Assembly: GCA_049241565.1 (NCBI GenBank)
Contig: JBMLQL010000064.1
Coordinates: 13,704-77,703, forward strand
Length of the DNA stretch: 64,000 nt
Direction: 5' to 3'
From: DZBG01 sp049241565
Lineage (GTDB): Bacteria > Bdellovibrionota > Bacteriovoracia > Bacteriovoracales > Bacteriovoracaceae
Each line of letters begins with the position of its first letter. The first letter of the stretch is position 1. The translations under genes and the position numbers were made by a program. Below are positions 42,151-51,627 of this stretch, piece after piece. The notes beneath the pieces are model-generated. The model was not told the origin of the DNA, ran no database searches, and was given only the letters and a program-made list of their open reading frames with translations.

Positions 42151-44140
42151 TAGCAATCATTCCAGAGCGGTAATTCCAAAGAATAGACAGATCTTCTGTG
42201 CAGGCCTTTAGTTCTGTATAGTTTAAATCCATCCAGCAATAAGGGCGTCCTTCAATCATCACGCCACGCTTTGATCCTGCAATTCCTGCTGAATTGATCG
42301 CCACACCATCTTCATTGATCAAATCTTCGCCTAACTTAATATAACTAATCTCTGAGAGTGTAAGTTCATAAAGTGTGGGTAAGATATCTTCATGTGAACC
42401 AAAGTTTTGTGCATCGTAAGTCTTGGGACGAATATGTTCAGGAGCGTAGATATAAAACGGGACGGCGTTTTTGTTAAAATATTTTTTCTCAGGAATGGAT
42501 TTTGCCAGCCAGAAACTATGATCACCCGTGAGTGAAACCACTGTATTATCTTTGAGTTGTGAAGATTTAATTCGACTCATAAAATCAGCAAAAGTCTGAT
42601 TACTGTACTGAAGCGCCAAAAACCTTTGAGAGGCAATCTCTTTATCCACAGTGAGTTCACTCATTCTTTGAGGTGTTAGTTCAAGCGGATGAGGTTTATA
42701 AGTGCGTGGGAATTCAAAGGGTGGATGATTAGTTGTGGTGAGAACAACAAAAAACTGGGGTCTTGTTGCATTCTTTAATTTCTTCTCAATAAAGGTATAG
42801 AGATACTCATCAAAGATCCCCCACTCATTGCCAAGATCACGAGGAGCAATTTGAGAAAGCTCAGGCATCTGTTTTTTTATTTCATCGGCCCCATGAAGAC
42901 CATAAAAGTTTTGGGCCTTCAGGTATTTCCCTAAATCTCTCCACCCAAGTTTTCCCCCATAGACGAAATGAGTATCATAGCCTGCTCGCTCAAATGTAAT
43001 ACTGGCCGAGGACTGAAGAGTCGTCCGCATATACTCACCTTCAGAGAGGAATCGTGCTCCAGGGCGGATCACTTGTCCTGTGGCCACAGAAAGAATACTT
43101 CCAATCGTTCCATTCTCTCCTGAGAGAAAACGAGTAAAAAGAATATCTTCTTTAAAATGCTGATCGAGACTTCCTAGAAAATTAAAATTCTCTGCTTGTT
43201 GATCAAACCAATAACTTCCAAAACTCTCCATCACCACAAGAACCACATGGGGAGGAGTAAAGACTTTCTTTGATGTTTGCTGTTTTAAATTAGGGAGGAA
43301 TTCGTTTTCATTAATAATTTTTCTTTCACTTGCGATTAAAGCATTCTGCCAAGTCCCCATGCCCATTTCTTTGATATACGAGACTTCGGCTTTGGAGAAA
43401 TGTTTTCTGATCTTGATCGCGCGATTAAAAGTAATGAGTCCGTTAAGGCTGAGCTTATTTATAAAATCATTAGAGGAAATATAAGCATCCTCTACAGAGA
43501 GAGGAAGCCGAGAGAAATTTCCTCGTGCTCCAAAGGCCAGGACAAAGAGTCCCAAAGAAAAGAAGGCTAACTTATGACGATGCATAGAGCTTTTCAATTT
43601 AAAGCTCGCTTTTCTAAAAAACTGTCCTAGAAGCTTATAAAAAGCAAAATGCCCGATGAAAATAACTGAAAGCCAAAAAGGAAGATTATAATTTTTGGCA
43701 ATTGAAGTAAGGAGGGCCTTCGTATCGTCTTCTAAAAAACCAAAAAAGAGAATATTCAGGTGGTCCTGAAAATAAGAATAAAACCCATAATCAAAAACAT
43801 AGGCCCAAACGAGGAATGAATAAAAACCAAAAAAATAAAGATGAAAAAATTTGGACGTAAAACGTACAATGAGCTCACTTTTAAAGAACTGAATAAAGTG
43901 CAAAATAAGAAAAGGCAAAGCAAACATATAACTGACAGGTATCCAGTCATAGCGAAGGCCAAGAAAGAGGGCCTTCATTAGTTCTATGGGATGATTGATA
44001 AGCTCAGACCAGACACCAAAAAAAGTGATAAATCCAAAACGAGTGAGAGTTAACACAAAAAGTGTGGAGATATAAAAATAAAAAAGCGTTTTTAACCAAG
44101 GACGATAAACATGCCCGGGCGTAATAATAAGACGATTCAT
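42092..44140 (-). CDS. LtaS/MdoB-type membrane phosphoglycerol transferase (sulfatase fold)
   Basis: The 682-residue protein has about five membrane segments in the first 215 residues and a large C-terminal sulfatase-like domain with metal-binding Glu in VVLVVMESFGSYW, the nucleophile Thr in GENGTIGSI, and GDHSFW. That is the LtaS/OpgB arrangement: an enzyme using phosphatidylglycerol-like donors to decorate an envelope polymer outside the inner membrane. In a Gram-negative cell a role on periplasmic glucans, lipid A or another glycan is more likely than true lipoteichoic acid. It is 12 bases after pilT. Confidence 0.85.
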   Translation of the reverse strand: MNRLIITPGHVYRPWLKTLFYFYISTLFVLTLTRFGFITFFGVWSELINHPIELMKALFLGLRYDWIPVSYMFALPFLILHFIQFFKSELIVRFTSKFFHLYFFGFYSFLVWAYVFDYGFYSYFQDHLNILFFGFLEDDTKALLTSIAKNYNLPFWLSVIFIGHFAFYKLLGQFFRKASFKLKSSMHRHKLAFFSLGLFVLAFGARGNFSRLPLSVEDAYISSNDFINKLSLNGLITFNRAIKIRKHFSKAEVSYIKEMGMGTWQNALIASERKIINENEFLPNLKQQTSKKVFTPPHVVLVVMESFGSYWFDQQAENFNFLGSLDQHFKEDILFTRFLSGENGTIGSILSVATGQVIRPGARFLSEGEYMRTTLQSSASITFERAGYDTHFVYGGKLGWRDLGKYLKAQNFYGLHGADEIKKQMPELSQIAPRDLGNEWGIFDEYLYTFIEKKLKNATRPQFFVVLTTTNHPPFEFPRTYKPHPLELTPQRMSELTVDKEIASQRFLALQYSNQTFADFMSRIKSSQLKDNTVVSLTGDHSFWLAKSIPEKKYFNKNAVPFYIYAPEHIRPKTYDAQNFGSHEDILPTLYELTLSEISYIKLGEDLINEDGVAINSAGIAGSKRGVMIEGRPYCWMDLNYTELKACTEDLSILWNYRSGMIAITDEFLRATKSLGEERGLQ

Positions 44141-44152
44141 AGAATCATCCTA

Positions 44153-45250
44153 TCATTCCTCTTGCCCTTCCCCAAACATTAAGTTGCGTTCAAAATCTTC
44201 AGGTTTTGAAGCATTACCTTTGGCCTCTTCAAGAGAGATGGTTCCGGCCTTATAAAGTTTAGTAATGTGCTGGTCAAAGCTTTGTGACCCCGAGCCATTC
44301 TTCCCTTTTTCAATATAAAGATAGATCTCTTTAGTTTTCGTCGGATCAAGAATACTTTCACGGACCCCAGGATTATTAATCATAATCTCTTGAGTCGCCA
44401 CACGCCCCTTCCCATCCACTGTTTTTAGCAGACGTTGAGAAATGGTGGCATGAAGATTATCTGCAATACGGTTACGAACCGCATGTTGCTCATCTGGTGG
44501 AAACATTGAAATAAGTCGACCAATAGTACTTAGTGCATCAGTGGTATGAACAGTTCCAAAAACTAAATGCCCTGTTTCCGCCGCTTTAATCGCGATCCCG
44601 ATTGTTTCGGCATCTCGCATCTCTCCAATAAGAATAATATCTGGATCCTGTCTGAGAGCGGCACGAAGGGCCAAACCAAAATCATCTGTATCCTGGCCAA
44701 TCTCTCGCTGAGTGATACGGGCCTTAATCGGTTGATGCACAAACTCCACAGGATCTTCCAAAGTCAAAATATGAACAGCCGATGTCTTATTAATATAGTT
44801 AATCATAGCGGCGAGAGTAGAACTCTTTCCAGAACCCGTGGCCCCTGTAACGAGAACAAGACCCGCGTTGGCAGAAGCAATTTTATTAATGACTGGAGGA
44901 AGTTTTAAGTCTTCAGTTGTTGGAACTTTATCTGAAATCAAGCGAAGGATAAGTCCCATTTTTCCTTGATAGCGGAAAAAATTATAACGAACACGACAAA
45001 GCCCTGGGATTGAAAAAGAACCATCACTTTCACGAATATTATCCAGATTTTTAAGAGTCTCTGCATTTTTCATCATGAGAGAGCAAATGAGCTTAATATC
45101 AGCTGATGTCGTTGGCTCAGTATTTACTTGAACCAGGTCACCACGAAGTCTAAAACAAGGCTTCTCATCTGTTCTGATATGAATATCACTCACATTCGAA
45201 GCAGAAGCCGATTTTACAAGTTTTAGAAAGCCTTCTTTGGTCAGGGCCAT
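44153..45250 (-). CDS. pilT: Type IV pilus retraction ATPase PilT/PilU
   Basis: The 365-residue ATPase has a PAS-like N-terminal domain, Walker A GATGSGKSS (136-144), the Asp box LEDPVEF, Walker B IILIGEMRD, the retraction motif ALRAALRQDPD and the His box GHLVFGTVHTTDA. PilT proteins disassemble type IV pili and drive twitching, which fits a surface-moving or predatory life. PilT and PilU cannot be separated by eye. It is the first gene of a two-gene unit with the phosphotransferase. Confidence 0.93.
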   Translation of the reverse strand: MALTKEGFLKLVKSASASNVSDIHIRTDEKPCFRLRGDLVQVNTEPTTSADIKLICSLMMKNAETLKNLDNIRESDGSFSIPGLCRVRYNFFRYQGKMGLILRLISDKVPTTEDLKLPPVINKIASANAGLVLVTGATGSGKSSTLAAMINYINKTSAVHILTLEDPVEFVHQPIKARITQREIGQDTDDFGLALRAALRQDPDIILIGEMRDAETIGIAIKAAETGHLVFGTVHTTDALSTIGRLISMFPPDEQHAVRNRIADNLHATISQRLLKTVDGKGRVATQEIMINNPGVRESILDPTKTKEIYLYIEKGKNGSGSQSFDQHITKLYKAGTISLEEAKGNASKPEDFERNLMFGEGQEE

Positions 45251-45381
45251 ACATTCTCACAATATTTTGAAGAGTTAACTAAAGTCTTTATCGTAATTTC
45301 TGGCAGATAGTTTAATCAAACTTAGTAGCCGACTATTGAAGTCCGCTTTAGAAGTTTCTTTTATTTTCGATAAGTTAATCT

Positions 45382-46539
45382 ATGAGAAAAGTACTCCTCC
45401 CGGCGAGCTGGGAGACCGAAAGATTATTCTTCGATGGCGATGATTATTTTGAATCAATGATGACTGACATGGATAATGCGACTCAAAGTGTAACTATGGA
45501 GATGTATATCTTTGAGCAAGATCCTATCGGGGAGCTTTTTGTAAACAAGTTTATTGCACTTAAAAGGCGTGGAATAAAGGTTCAACTTATTGTTGATGGC
45601 GTTGGAAGCTATCATTTTTTTGATCGCTATTATGGTCAGCTTCTCGAACATGGAATCGAAGTCAAAATGTATAACCCTCTTCCCTTTTATCACCCTCAGT
45701 TTGGTAATCTTAGTCTTTTCCAAAAAATCAAACTCCTTGGAGTAAGACTCTGGCACATCAACAAACGAAATCACCGCAAGATTACTATTATTGATGAAAA
45801 AATTCTCTATACAGGAAGTTATAATATTACGGCTGATCATTCTTCTAAATATAATAAAGTGGCTTGGCTAGATGCAGGAGTCAGACTCACTGGAGATGCT
45901 GTTAAATTTGCCGTCCTCCATTTTAAAAAAGTTTGGAAAATAAAAGATTATCTTCGCTATAAAAGGGCACTCAAAAAACAATATAAGCTCAACTGGAAAC
46001 GCATGCCATTAAGACTCAATAGTAGTGTCCGCATGCGAATTTTTCTCTCAAGGGATCTTAAACAAAAAATTAAGACTGCCTCTTCAAGAATTTGGATCAC
46101 CACTCCTTATTTTATTCCGACACGAAGCTTTATTAAAGAACTCGCTCGCGCAGCAAGACGCGGAGTAGATGTGAGGCTTTTAATTTCGGCAAAAACAGAT
46201 GTGAAACTTTTTAATTTTTTACAGTATTTCTATTATCCATATCTCCTTAAGAATGGCGTTAAAGTCTTCCGTTATACCCCACGGGTCCTTCATGCGAAAA
46301 ATTATATTCTGGACGACTGGATGATCCTAGGGACGACGAATCTCAATCACCGTTCTCTGATTCATGATCTGGAAGTTGATACCATTATTGGAGAGCATGA
46401 TAACAAACTCAAGCTGGCCGAGCATTTCGAAGAGGAATGTGCTCATCAACCTGCTTTAACAAAAGAAGAACTCAAAAAAGAGAGTCTTCTCACTCGTTTT
46501 GTAACCTCAATAATTTTTATCTTTAGATATTGGATGTGA
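45382..46539 (+). CDS. clsB: Phospholipase D-family cardiolipin synthase, ClsB-like
   Basis: The 385-residue protein carries two HKD motifs: HRKITIIDEK...GSYN and HAKNYILDD...GTTNLNHRS. There are no N-terminal membrane segments, which matches ClsB (YbhO) rather than ClsA. ClsB joins phosphatidylglycerol units, or uses other donors, to make cardiolipin. The next gene, one base later, is an endonuclease/exonuclease/phosphatase-family protein; the same pairing (ybhO-ybhP) occurs in E. coli and supports the call. Confidence 0.88.
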   Translation: MRKVLLPASWETERLFFDGDDYFESMMTDMDNATQSVTMEMYIFEQDPIGELFVNKFIALKRRGIKVQLIVDGVGSYHFFDRYYGQLLEHGIEVKMYNPLPFYHPQFGNLSLFQKIKLLGVRLWHINKRNHRKITIIDEKILYTGSYNITADHSSKYNKVAWLDAGVRLTGDAVKFAVLHFKKVWKIKDYLRYKRALKKQYKLNWKRMPLRLNSSVRMRIFLSRDLKQKIKTASSRIWITTPYFIPTRSFIKELARAARRGVDVRLLISAKTDVKLFNFLQYFYYPYLLKNGVKVFRYTPRVLHAKNYILDDWMILGTTNLNHRSLIHDLEVDTIIGEHDNKLKLAEHFEEECAHQPALTKEELKKESLLTRFVTSIIFIFRYWM

Positions 46540-46540
46540 C

Positions 46541-47290
46541 ATGAGACTACGAATTTTAAGTTATAATATTCATAAAGGTTTTGATATTGGAAACAGACTT
46601 TTTGTTCTTAAAGAAATCAAAACGGCGCTTCGTGAAATGGACGCAGATGTTCTCTTTTTGCAAGAGGTTCAAGGAGATCACTCTCACCATCGATGGCGGA
46701 TTGATAATTGGAAAACGGCTGCGCAGTTTGAATATATCGCTGATACTGTTTGGGATCATTATGCCTATGGAAAAAACGCTATTTATCCTCAAGGCCATCA
46801 TGGTAATGCCATTTTAAGTAAATACCCAATTATGAAATGGAATAATCATGATCTGACTCTCCATAAGCTAGAACAAAGGGGTCTTCTTCATGCTGAGATC
46901 TTAATCCCCGACTCAGGAAAAAAAGTTCATCTCCTTAATACTCATATTAATCTCCTTGAGGCGCAACGGGTGAAGCAGATGCGCATGGTTCAAGACTATA
47001 CAAGTAACCATATTGATGAATTGGATTCTATGCTCTTTGTGGGAGATTTTAATGATTGGACAAAGAATATAGCAAAAATGGCCATGAAGGATTTCGGACT
47101 TAAAGAAATTTTCCATGAACTCTATGGCAAATTCCCTGCCACTTTTCCCTCAAGACTCCCTATTCTCTCTTTAGACCGAGTCTTTTATAGAAATCTAAAA
47201 CCTATTGTTTCGATGACTCTTAAAGATGGAATCTGGAGAAAACTCTCTGATCATTTACCAGTGTATGCTGAGTTTGAGATTGAGGAATAG
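46541..47290 (+). CDS. Endonuclease/exonuclease/phosphatase-family protein, YbhP-like
   Basis: The 249-residue protein has the EEP fold markers: RILSYNIHKGFD with Asn, FLQEVQG with the metal-binding Glu, HLLNTHINL, FVGDFNDW with Asp and Asn, and a final SDHLPVYAEF with Asp-His. The fold hydrolyses phosphodiesters in DNA or lipids. Its position after a clsB-like gene, as in E. coli ybhP, argues for a lipid-related role. It ends three bases before a convergent gene. Confidence 0.88.
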   Translation: MRLRILSYNIHKGFDIGNRLFVLKEIKTALREMDADVLFLQEVQGDHSHHRWRIDNWKTAAQFEYIADTVWDHYAYGKNAIYPQGHHGNAILSKYPIMKWNNHDLTLHKLEQRGLLHAEILIPDSGKKVHLLNTHINLLEAQRVKQMRMVQDYTSNHIDELDSMLFVGDFNDWTKNIAKMAMKDFGLKEIFHELYGKFPATFPSRLPILSLDRVFYRNLKPIVSMTLKDGIWRKLSDHLPVYAEFEIEE

Positions 47291-47293
47291 AAA

Positions 47294-47959
47294 TTATTTT
47301 TGAATAATAATTTTTTTGCCCTGATAAAAGCCAAAGGTTTTTCCAACGAAGATAAGCTTGTCTTCATTCACGACAATACCCGAACCATCAGGTGAGGCGT
47401 AAATGATCTTATCTGTATTTCTTGAGATAATTTTAAAAGCATTATCGTAGCGTGTGCTTTGTCTAAAATGGGGAAAGAAGTAAAAATCAACTAAGTTCAT
47501 GGCCTTCAAATTCTGAAGATGAACTGAGTTTTCATCTCGATCAAATTCAGGCTCAGCTGCCATCGTTATATCACTTGTCATCATGATCGCCCCAGCACTC
47601 AGGCCAGTCAAGATTCCACCTCTTTCAACAAAGGCTTTCAGGTGAGGAAGCATTTTCGATTGACGAAGGTATTTCAAGAAATAAAAGGTATTTCCTCCGG
47701 CCAGATGGATAATATCTGATTTCATGACCTCTTTGAACATGGTCTGATCAAAGGGAACATCGACAGGAAAATGAATAAACCGAGTGACTTTATACTTGCT
47801 GTAATGGCGTACAAATTCTCTGAACTCTACTTCTGAGAGATAAGATGAAGAAGGAATGAATGTCATCACGGGGTTCTTTTTTTGAACCATCTCAAAGAGA
47901 ATCTGATCTAAAGACAAATTGTCTTTATCGTCTCCTCCACTATAGAGGACAAGCTTCAT
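47294..47959 (-). CDS. Peptidase S51-like protein
   Basis: The 221-residue protein resembles dipeptidase E/cyanophycinase: an IIHLAGGNTFYFLKYLR strand-turn, then GGILTGLSAGAIMMTSDI with the nucleophile Ser in GLSAGA. S51 peptidases act on Asp-X dipeptides or on cyanophycin. Its start overlaps the end of the SelO-like gene by four bases (ATGA), so it is co-translated with it. Confidence 0.82.
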   Translation of the reverse strand: MKLVLYSGGDDKDNLSLDQILFEMVQKKNPVMTFIPSSSYLSEVEFREFVRHYSKYKVTRFIHFPVDVPFDQTMFKEVMKSDIIHLAGGNTFYFLKYLRQSKMLPHLKAFVERGGILTGLSAGAIMMTSDITMAAEPEFDRDENSVHLQNLKAMNLVDFYFFPHFRQSTRYDNAFKIISRNTDKIIYASPDGSGIVVNEDKLIFVGKTFGFYQGKKIIIQK

Positions 47960-49788
47960 ATCCCCTCGCGATTCTCGCGTACAATGGAATGAAAGCCTCT
48001 CAGTAGATTTTGGTGACGAACAGGAAGTGCTGCCGGCACTATTTCGTGATCAGGGTCAAGATTCTGATAATTTCTAAATTCGTTCATCAGTTGGTAAACT
48101 TCCTCCGCACTTAGCTTCGGTCTGCTTTTTCCAACTTTTTCAACGACAAAAGAAATTGAATTTCCTGTGACACGGTCATATTTATTAATAACTGATGAGC
48201 GCATTGTAGTTTCGAGAAGAACTTTTGAGCTTGTAACATGAAACTCTTTAGCAATAGCTTCAATAATGGCCCAATAAGTTTTTTGAAATTGATTGATAAA
48301 CTTCAATCGCTTAGAAGAAATCACAAGATCCCTCTTTCTCGCGTAAGAAGACTTCATGATTTCTACAAACTCTTGAGGCGACACTTTATCTTGACGGGCT
48401 AGATACATTTGTGGAAGTTCACGAAGAAGATCTCTCATACAGAAGATGGCATCTCTGGTAATTCCATCGGCCACTTTATACATACCACGCTTAGATTTTT
48501 CACGTTCAAAGAATGAAAATGTCTTTCTAAATGTCTCAACCAGAGGAAGATGATTTTCAAGAAGAAACTTTTGATATTTATCTTTTAGTCCCATTTTCTC
48601 TAAGATATTGGCATTTTTCTTTTCATGAAAATATTTATCAAAGTTTTTCACAATTTGGTGATTCTTAAATTGAACGAGCGGTCTCTTTTTTCCAGTCACA
48701 AGATAATCAGCAATCTGAGCAAAGCACTGAACAATATAGCGAGCCTTAAGACGCTGCTCTAGAATAGTTGTTGAGAATCTTTCCACATCATCATAACGAT
48801 ACTCGGCATGGAAAAGACCAAATTGACGGATAGAACCATAATCAATGATTCCACCATCCATCAAAATATTATCGCCGTCCCAATCAAGCCAGCAGAAGAT
48901 ATAGTCATCTTCAAAACGGGCCGCAATATTGGCAAAATCTCTGGCCACTTGATCGGCCAGGGCGAAATATTTTTTTGAAGCACTCTGGCCACTGATATCA
49001 GGAAGTTTCTTATTATCGATCTGACGTGAGATATGATAATCAGTCACTTGTTTTAAGGCCTTAAGGTTTCCTTGCTTCAAATGACAAAAAAAGTGACTTG
49101 GTCTCATGAGATTTGGGTAAGCGCGAACATTGATCGCTAATCCTTTCTCATATTCAACAATGGCCAAAACTCTTTCAGTAGGAAGTCCATTACGATGAAA
49201 AACTTCACTGAAAAAAAGTGTCTCAAGGCCTTCAGCCACTTCTGAGAGACCACATCCGTAAGAAATAGAAGGGTCACCTGTTTGATAGAATTTTTTATTA
49301 TTATTACAGGCCGGACTTAATTTCGTCGCTCCTGTTCCACAACTTGAAATATCCCAACTCACTCCATTAGAGCGAATCGTTCCGTTCCAGGCCGTCCTTC
49401 CATCTCCCGATGTTCTTCCTGTTTTATCAGGATGTTGGAGCTGGAGGTAGCGAGTGGCCATATAAGTATGAGGATAAATTTCATCCTCAGGGAACTGGAT
49501 ATTATTAATGAGATCATACTCATTGATAATTACAATACTAAACGTCTCAAGAATTTCTCTTTCAAGATCAGGATTGAGTTGATGTGCGTGAGTTTTTGGG
49601 ATGAGACCCATTTCCTTGGCGAGCTCAAAGTTAAAGAAAGCGACTTTACCACCTTTCTTATAACGGGCCTTGTACTCCACTCTTCCTTCTGGAACTTGAG
49701 TCTTAAAAGGATGCTCTCCGTTCACACGAGCAAACTGTGGGTACTGACGTTTTTGAACTTCGTCCTGAGGTTTTTTTATTTGCCCCAT
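47956..49788 (-). CDS. SelO/YdiU-like protein (divergent pseudokinase AMPylase)
   Basis: This 610-residue protein is not a standard family member, but several blocks match SelO in order: a GRTSGDGRTAWNGTIRSN segment like the DGRA...RS nucleotide-binding loop, FFSEVFHRNGLPTERVLAIVEY like the SEAMxxLGIPTTRAL block, INVRAYPNLMRPSHFFCH, and DWDGDNILMDGGIIDYGSIRQFG with the Asn and Asp-Tyr-Gly that hold metal in SelO. SelO moves AMP onto Ser/Thr/Tyr of target proteins. If correct, this is a distant branch. It is coupled to an S51-type peptidase gene. Confidence 0.55.
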   Translation of the reverse strand: MGQIKKPQDEVQKRQYPQFARVNGEHPFKTQVPEGRVEYKARYKKGGKVAFFNFELAKEMGLIPKTHAHQLNPDLEREILETFSIVIINEYDLINNIQFPEDEIYPHTYMATRYLQLQHPDKTGRTSGDGRTAWNGTIRSNGVSWDISSCGTGATKLSPACNNNKKFYQTGDPSISYGCGLSEVAEGLETLFFSEVFHRNGLPTERVLAIVEYEKGLAINVRAYPNLMRPSHFFCHLKQGNLKALKQVTDYHISRQIDNKKLPDISGQSASKKYFALADQVARDFANIAARFEDDYIFCWLDWDGDNILMDGGIIDYGSIRQFGLFHAEYRYDDVERFSTTILEQRLKARYIVQCFAQIADYLVTGKKRPLVQFKNHQIVKNFDKYFHEKKNANILEKMGLKDKYQKFLLENHLPLVETFRKTFSFFEREKSKRGMYKVADGITRDAIFCMRDLLRELPQMYLARQDKVSPQEFVEIMKSSYARKRDLVISSKRLKFINQFQKTYWAIIEAIAKEFHVTSSKVLLETTMRSSVINKYDRVTGNSISFVVEKVGKSRPKLSAEEVYQLMNEFRNYQNLDPDHEIVPAALPVRHQNLLRGFHSIVRENREGI

Positions 49789-49892
49789 TTCAACTAGACT
49801 CCTTGATTAAATATATCAACATCATCTAAATAAAATTATAGGACAGATATGATCTCTGACCAAAAAAACTATGCTAGGAAAAATTGACCGCT

Positions 49893-50735
49893 TCAGATTG
49901 AATCTACAAGTTTAAGAAAATCCAATCGATATTTTCCCTGATCAACATGAAAACCATCAATATGTTGGCCTTCATCTAATTTCCAAATCCATTTTTGCGA
50001 AGCTTTTGATCTCTTAAAGATCTTTTTGCCAAATTTCGAAGGCACAATCCGATCTTTTTCACCCACAATCACCAAAGTTGGGGCCATGACTTGATCCAGC
50101 GTATCATCAGCTGCATATTCATCTGAAACGAGAAGATAAGTGAGTGGACTCAAAGGAAGAAATAACCAGTGATCCGTCAGTTTATCAAAACCAATATCCT
50201 GATAAGACATGAAAGTTGAATCGAGTACAAGCAAAGAAACTTTATCTTTAAGTTCAAAATCGGCCATGGCCCTTAGAGAAATAACTCCTCCAAGACTTTG
50301 TCCGTAAATAATAAATTTCTCATTTTCTTTTTTTTGATTCTTTTTAAAAAGATCATGGCCATAAGTCATTGCGGCGAGAGCATCTTGATAAACTCCTTTT
50401 TGAAAAGGAGCTCCTTCAGATTTCCCATACCCGCGATAATCAAAAATAAAAAGATCAAATCCCTCCTTGGTCACCCAAGCAAGATTTAAAAAATGCGACG
50501 ACAAATTCTGAGCATTTCCATGAAAGTGGACAAGAAGTCCTCGTCTTTTCACTTTGGGGTCGGCCGGCAAAAGCCAGCTATGAAGTTCAGTCCCATCAAG
50601 GCTTTTAAATTTATGTTCTTGATAATTGAGTTTGAATTGGTCTGGAGTGAAGTAAGTTTGCTTGGTGGGTTGGTAAAAAAGATGTGTACAGGCGGTAAGT
50701 CCTATGAGAATGATGATTAAAAGGCCCTTACCCAT
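49893..50735 (-). CDS. Alpha/beta-hydrolase lipoprotein
   Basis: I prefer the ATG at 50735, six bases after GGAG, giving 280 residues starting MGKGLLIIILIGLTACTH; the frame starts four codons earlier at 50747 without a ribosome site. The lipobox is LTAC. The hydrolase core has HFHGNAQN (oxyanion), the nucleophile Ser in YGQSLGG, Asp in VGEKDRIV and His in EGQHIDGF. It resembles the BEM46/YfhR group. The substrate is unknown; it probably faces the periplasm from a membrane anchor. Confidence 0.83.
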   Translation of the reverse strand: MGKGLLIIILIGLTACTHLFYQPTKQTYFTPDQFKLNYQEHKFKSLDGTELHSWLLPADPKVKRRGLLVHFHGNAQNLSSHFLNLAWVTKEGFDLFIFDYRGYGKSEGAPFQKGVYQDALAAMTYGHDLFKKNQKKENEKFIIYGQSLGGVISLRAMADFELKDKVSLLVLDSTFMSYQDIGFDKLTDHWLFLPLSPLTYLLVSDEYAADDTLDQVMAPTLVIVGEKDRIVPSKFGKKIFKRSKASQKWIWKLDEGQHIDGFHVDQGKYRLDFLKLVDSI

Positions 50736-50882
50736 CCCAAGCTCCATCTTGATTGATCTAATAAAAGATATTCTTAGTATGCCTGGATTTTTGTCTTAAT
50801 CAAATCCTAACCATCTTAACCTAATCAAAAAAGGACTTAACTGAGGTCGTCAGCTATCTTTAGATATATCAAGGAGGATAAA

Positions 50883-51038
50883 ATGAAGACTTTAGCTAGA
50901 ACATTACTTATCGCCGTTTCCCCCCTGCTACTGGTGATCTATTGGAGAAATGAGCTTAGGGATCTTACTCAACGTCAAAATCAAAATACTGACGAGGATA
51001 TGGCTCTTTTACTAATGAATAATGCCACCACTCTTTAG
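50883..51038 (+). CDS. 51-residue small membrane protein
   Basis: The ATG at 50883 follows AAGGAGG (50871-50877) at ideal distance, one of the strongest ribosome sites in the window. The product starts MKTLARTLLIAVSPLLLVIYW, one hydrophobic helix, then a polar tail (RNELRDLTQRQNQ and an acidic TDEDM) ending ...NNATTL. It would be a single-span protein with a short soluble tail. Its last 74 bases overlap, on the other strand, the end of the VanX-like dipeptidase gene. I recognise no family. Confidence 0.65.
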   Translation: MKTLARTLLIAVSPLLLVIYWRNELRDLTQRQNQNTDEDMALLLMNNATTL

Positions 51039-51627
51039 AGAAGTTTTTAAACCCGTTTGATTCCATAAGTTTTTTCAGGAGTTGACGGTTCTTTGATTGG
51101 GCAGGAGTGATATTCTTATTATCTGTGTGAGAAAGGTCATCAAAATAATCAAATCGAGTGCCCATATCTAACTCTTTACCTGTTTTCTGATCGGCCAGAG
51201 TTAAATCAAGAGCACTTCCACGAGAATGACTGGACTGAGAAGCGATATAGCCCAGCTCAAAAAGCTCTGGTTTGGTGTGCTTGGGATAATAAAGCTCTTT
51301 AATAACTAAATTAGTCTCTGGAGCTTTGGCCCACTCACCGAAATAGGCCACGGCCTTAGCAGGTCTATATCCATCAAAAATTTTTATCGTCAAACCAAGC
51401 TTTAACGCTTCCTCTTGAACTTTACATAAAGCTTCGACAGCTTCTTTTGAGGTAATCGCAGTCACACGTTTATAACCTTTCACAACTGTTCCTGTGAAAT
51501 TTTCAGTGGTCGCATAATCTGCATTGATAAGAATTGAAGGACAATACTGTCCAATATCTACAAAACCTTTTTCCATTGCGAATCCTGCCGTTGCATAAAA
51601 TAAAAAGAAGAGATTAAAAATACCCAT
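50965..51627 (-). CDS. D-alanyl-D-alanine dipeptidase, VanX-like
   Basis: The 220-residue protein has a signal peptide (MGIFNLFFLFYATAGFA) and the zinc sites of the family: SSHSRGSALDLTL (His, Asp) and EWWHYSL (Glu base, His), with Arg in FDGYRPAKA. VanX/DdpX enzymes cut D-Ala-D-Ala dipeptides in cell-wall turnover or recycling; an exported one could digest wall fragments. It overlaps the upstream DUF4105 gene by 14 bases and the 51-residue gene at its 3' end. Confidence 0.88.
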   Translation of the reverse strand: MGIFNLFFLFYATAGFAMEKGFVDIGQYCPSILINADYATTENFTGTVVKGYKRVTAITSKEAVEALCKVQEEALKLGLTIKIFDGYRPAKAVAYFGEWAKAPETNLVIKELYYPKHTKPELFELGYIASQSSHSRGSALDLTLADQKTGKELDMGTRFDYFDDLSHTDNKNITPAQSKNRQLLKKLMESNGFKNFSKEWWHYSLVKEPYPRQYFDFDVE

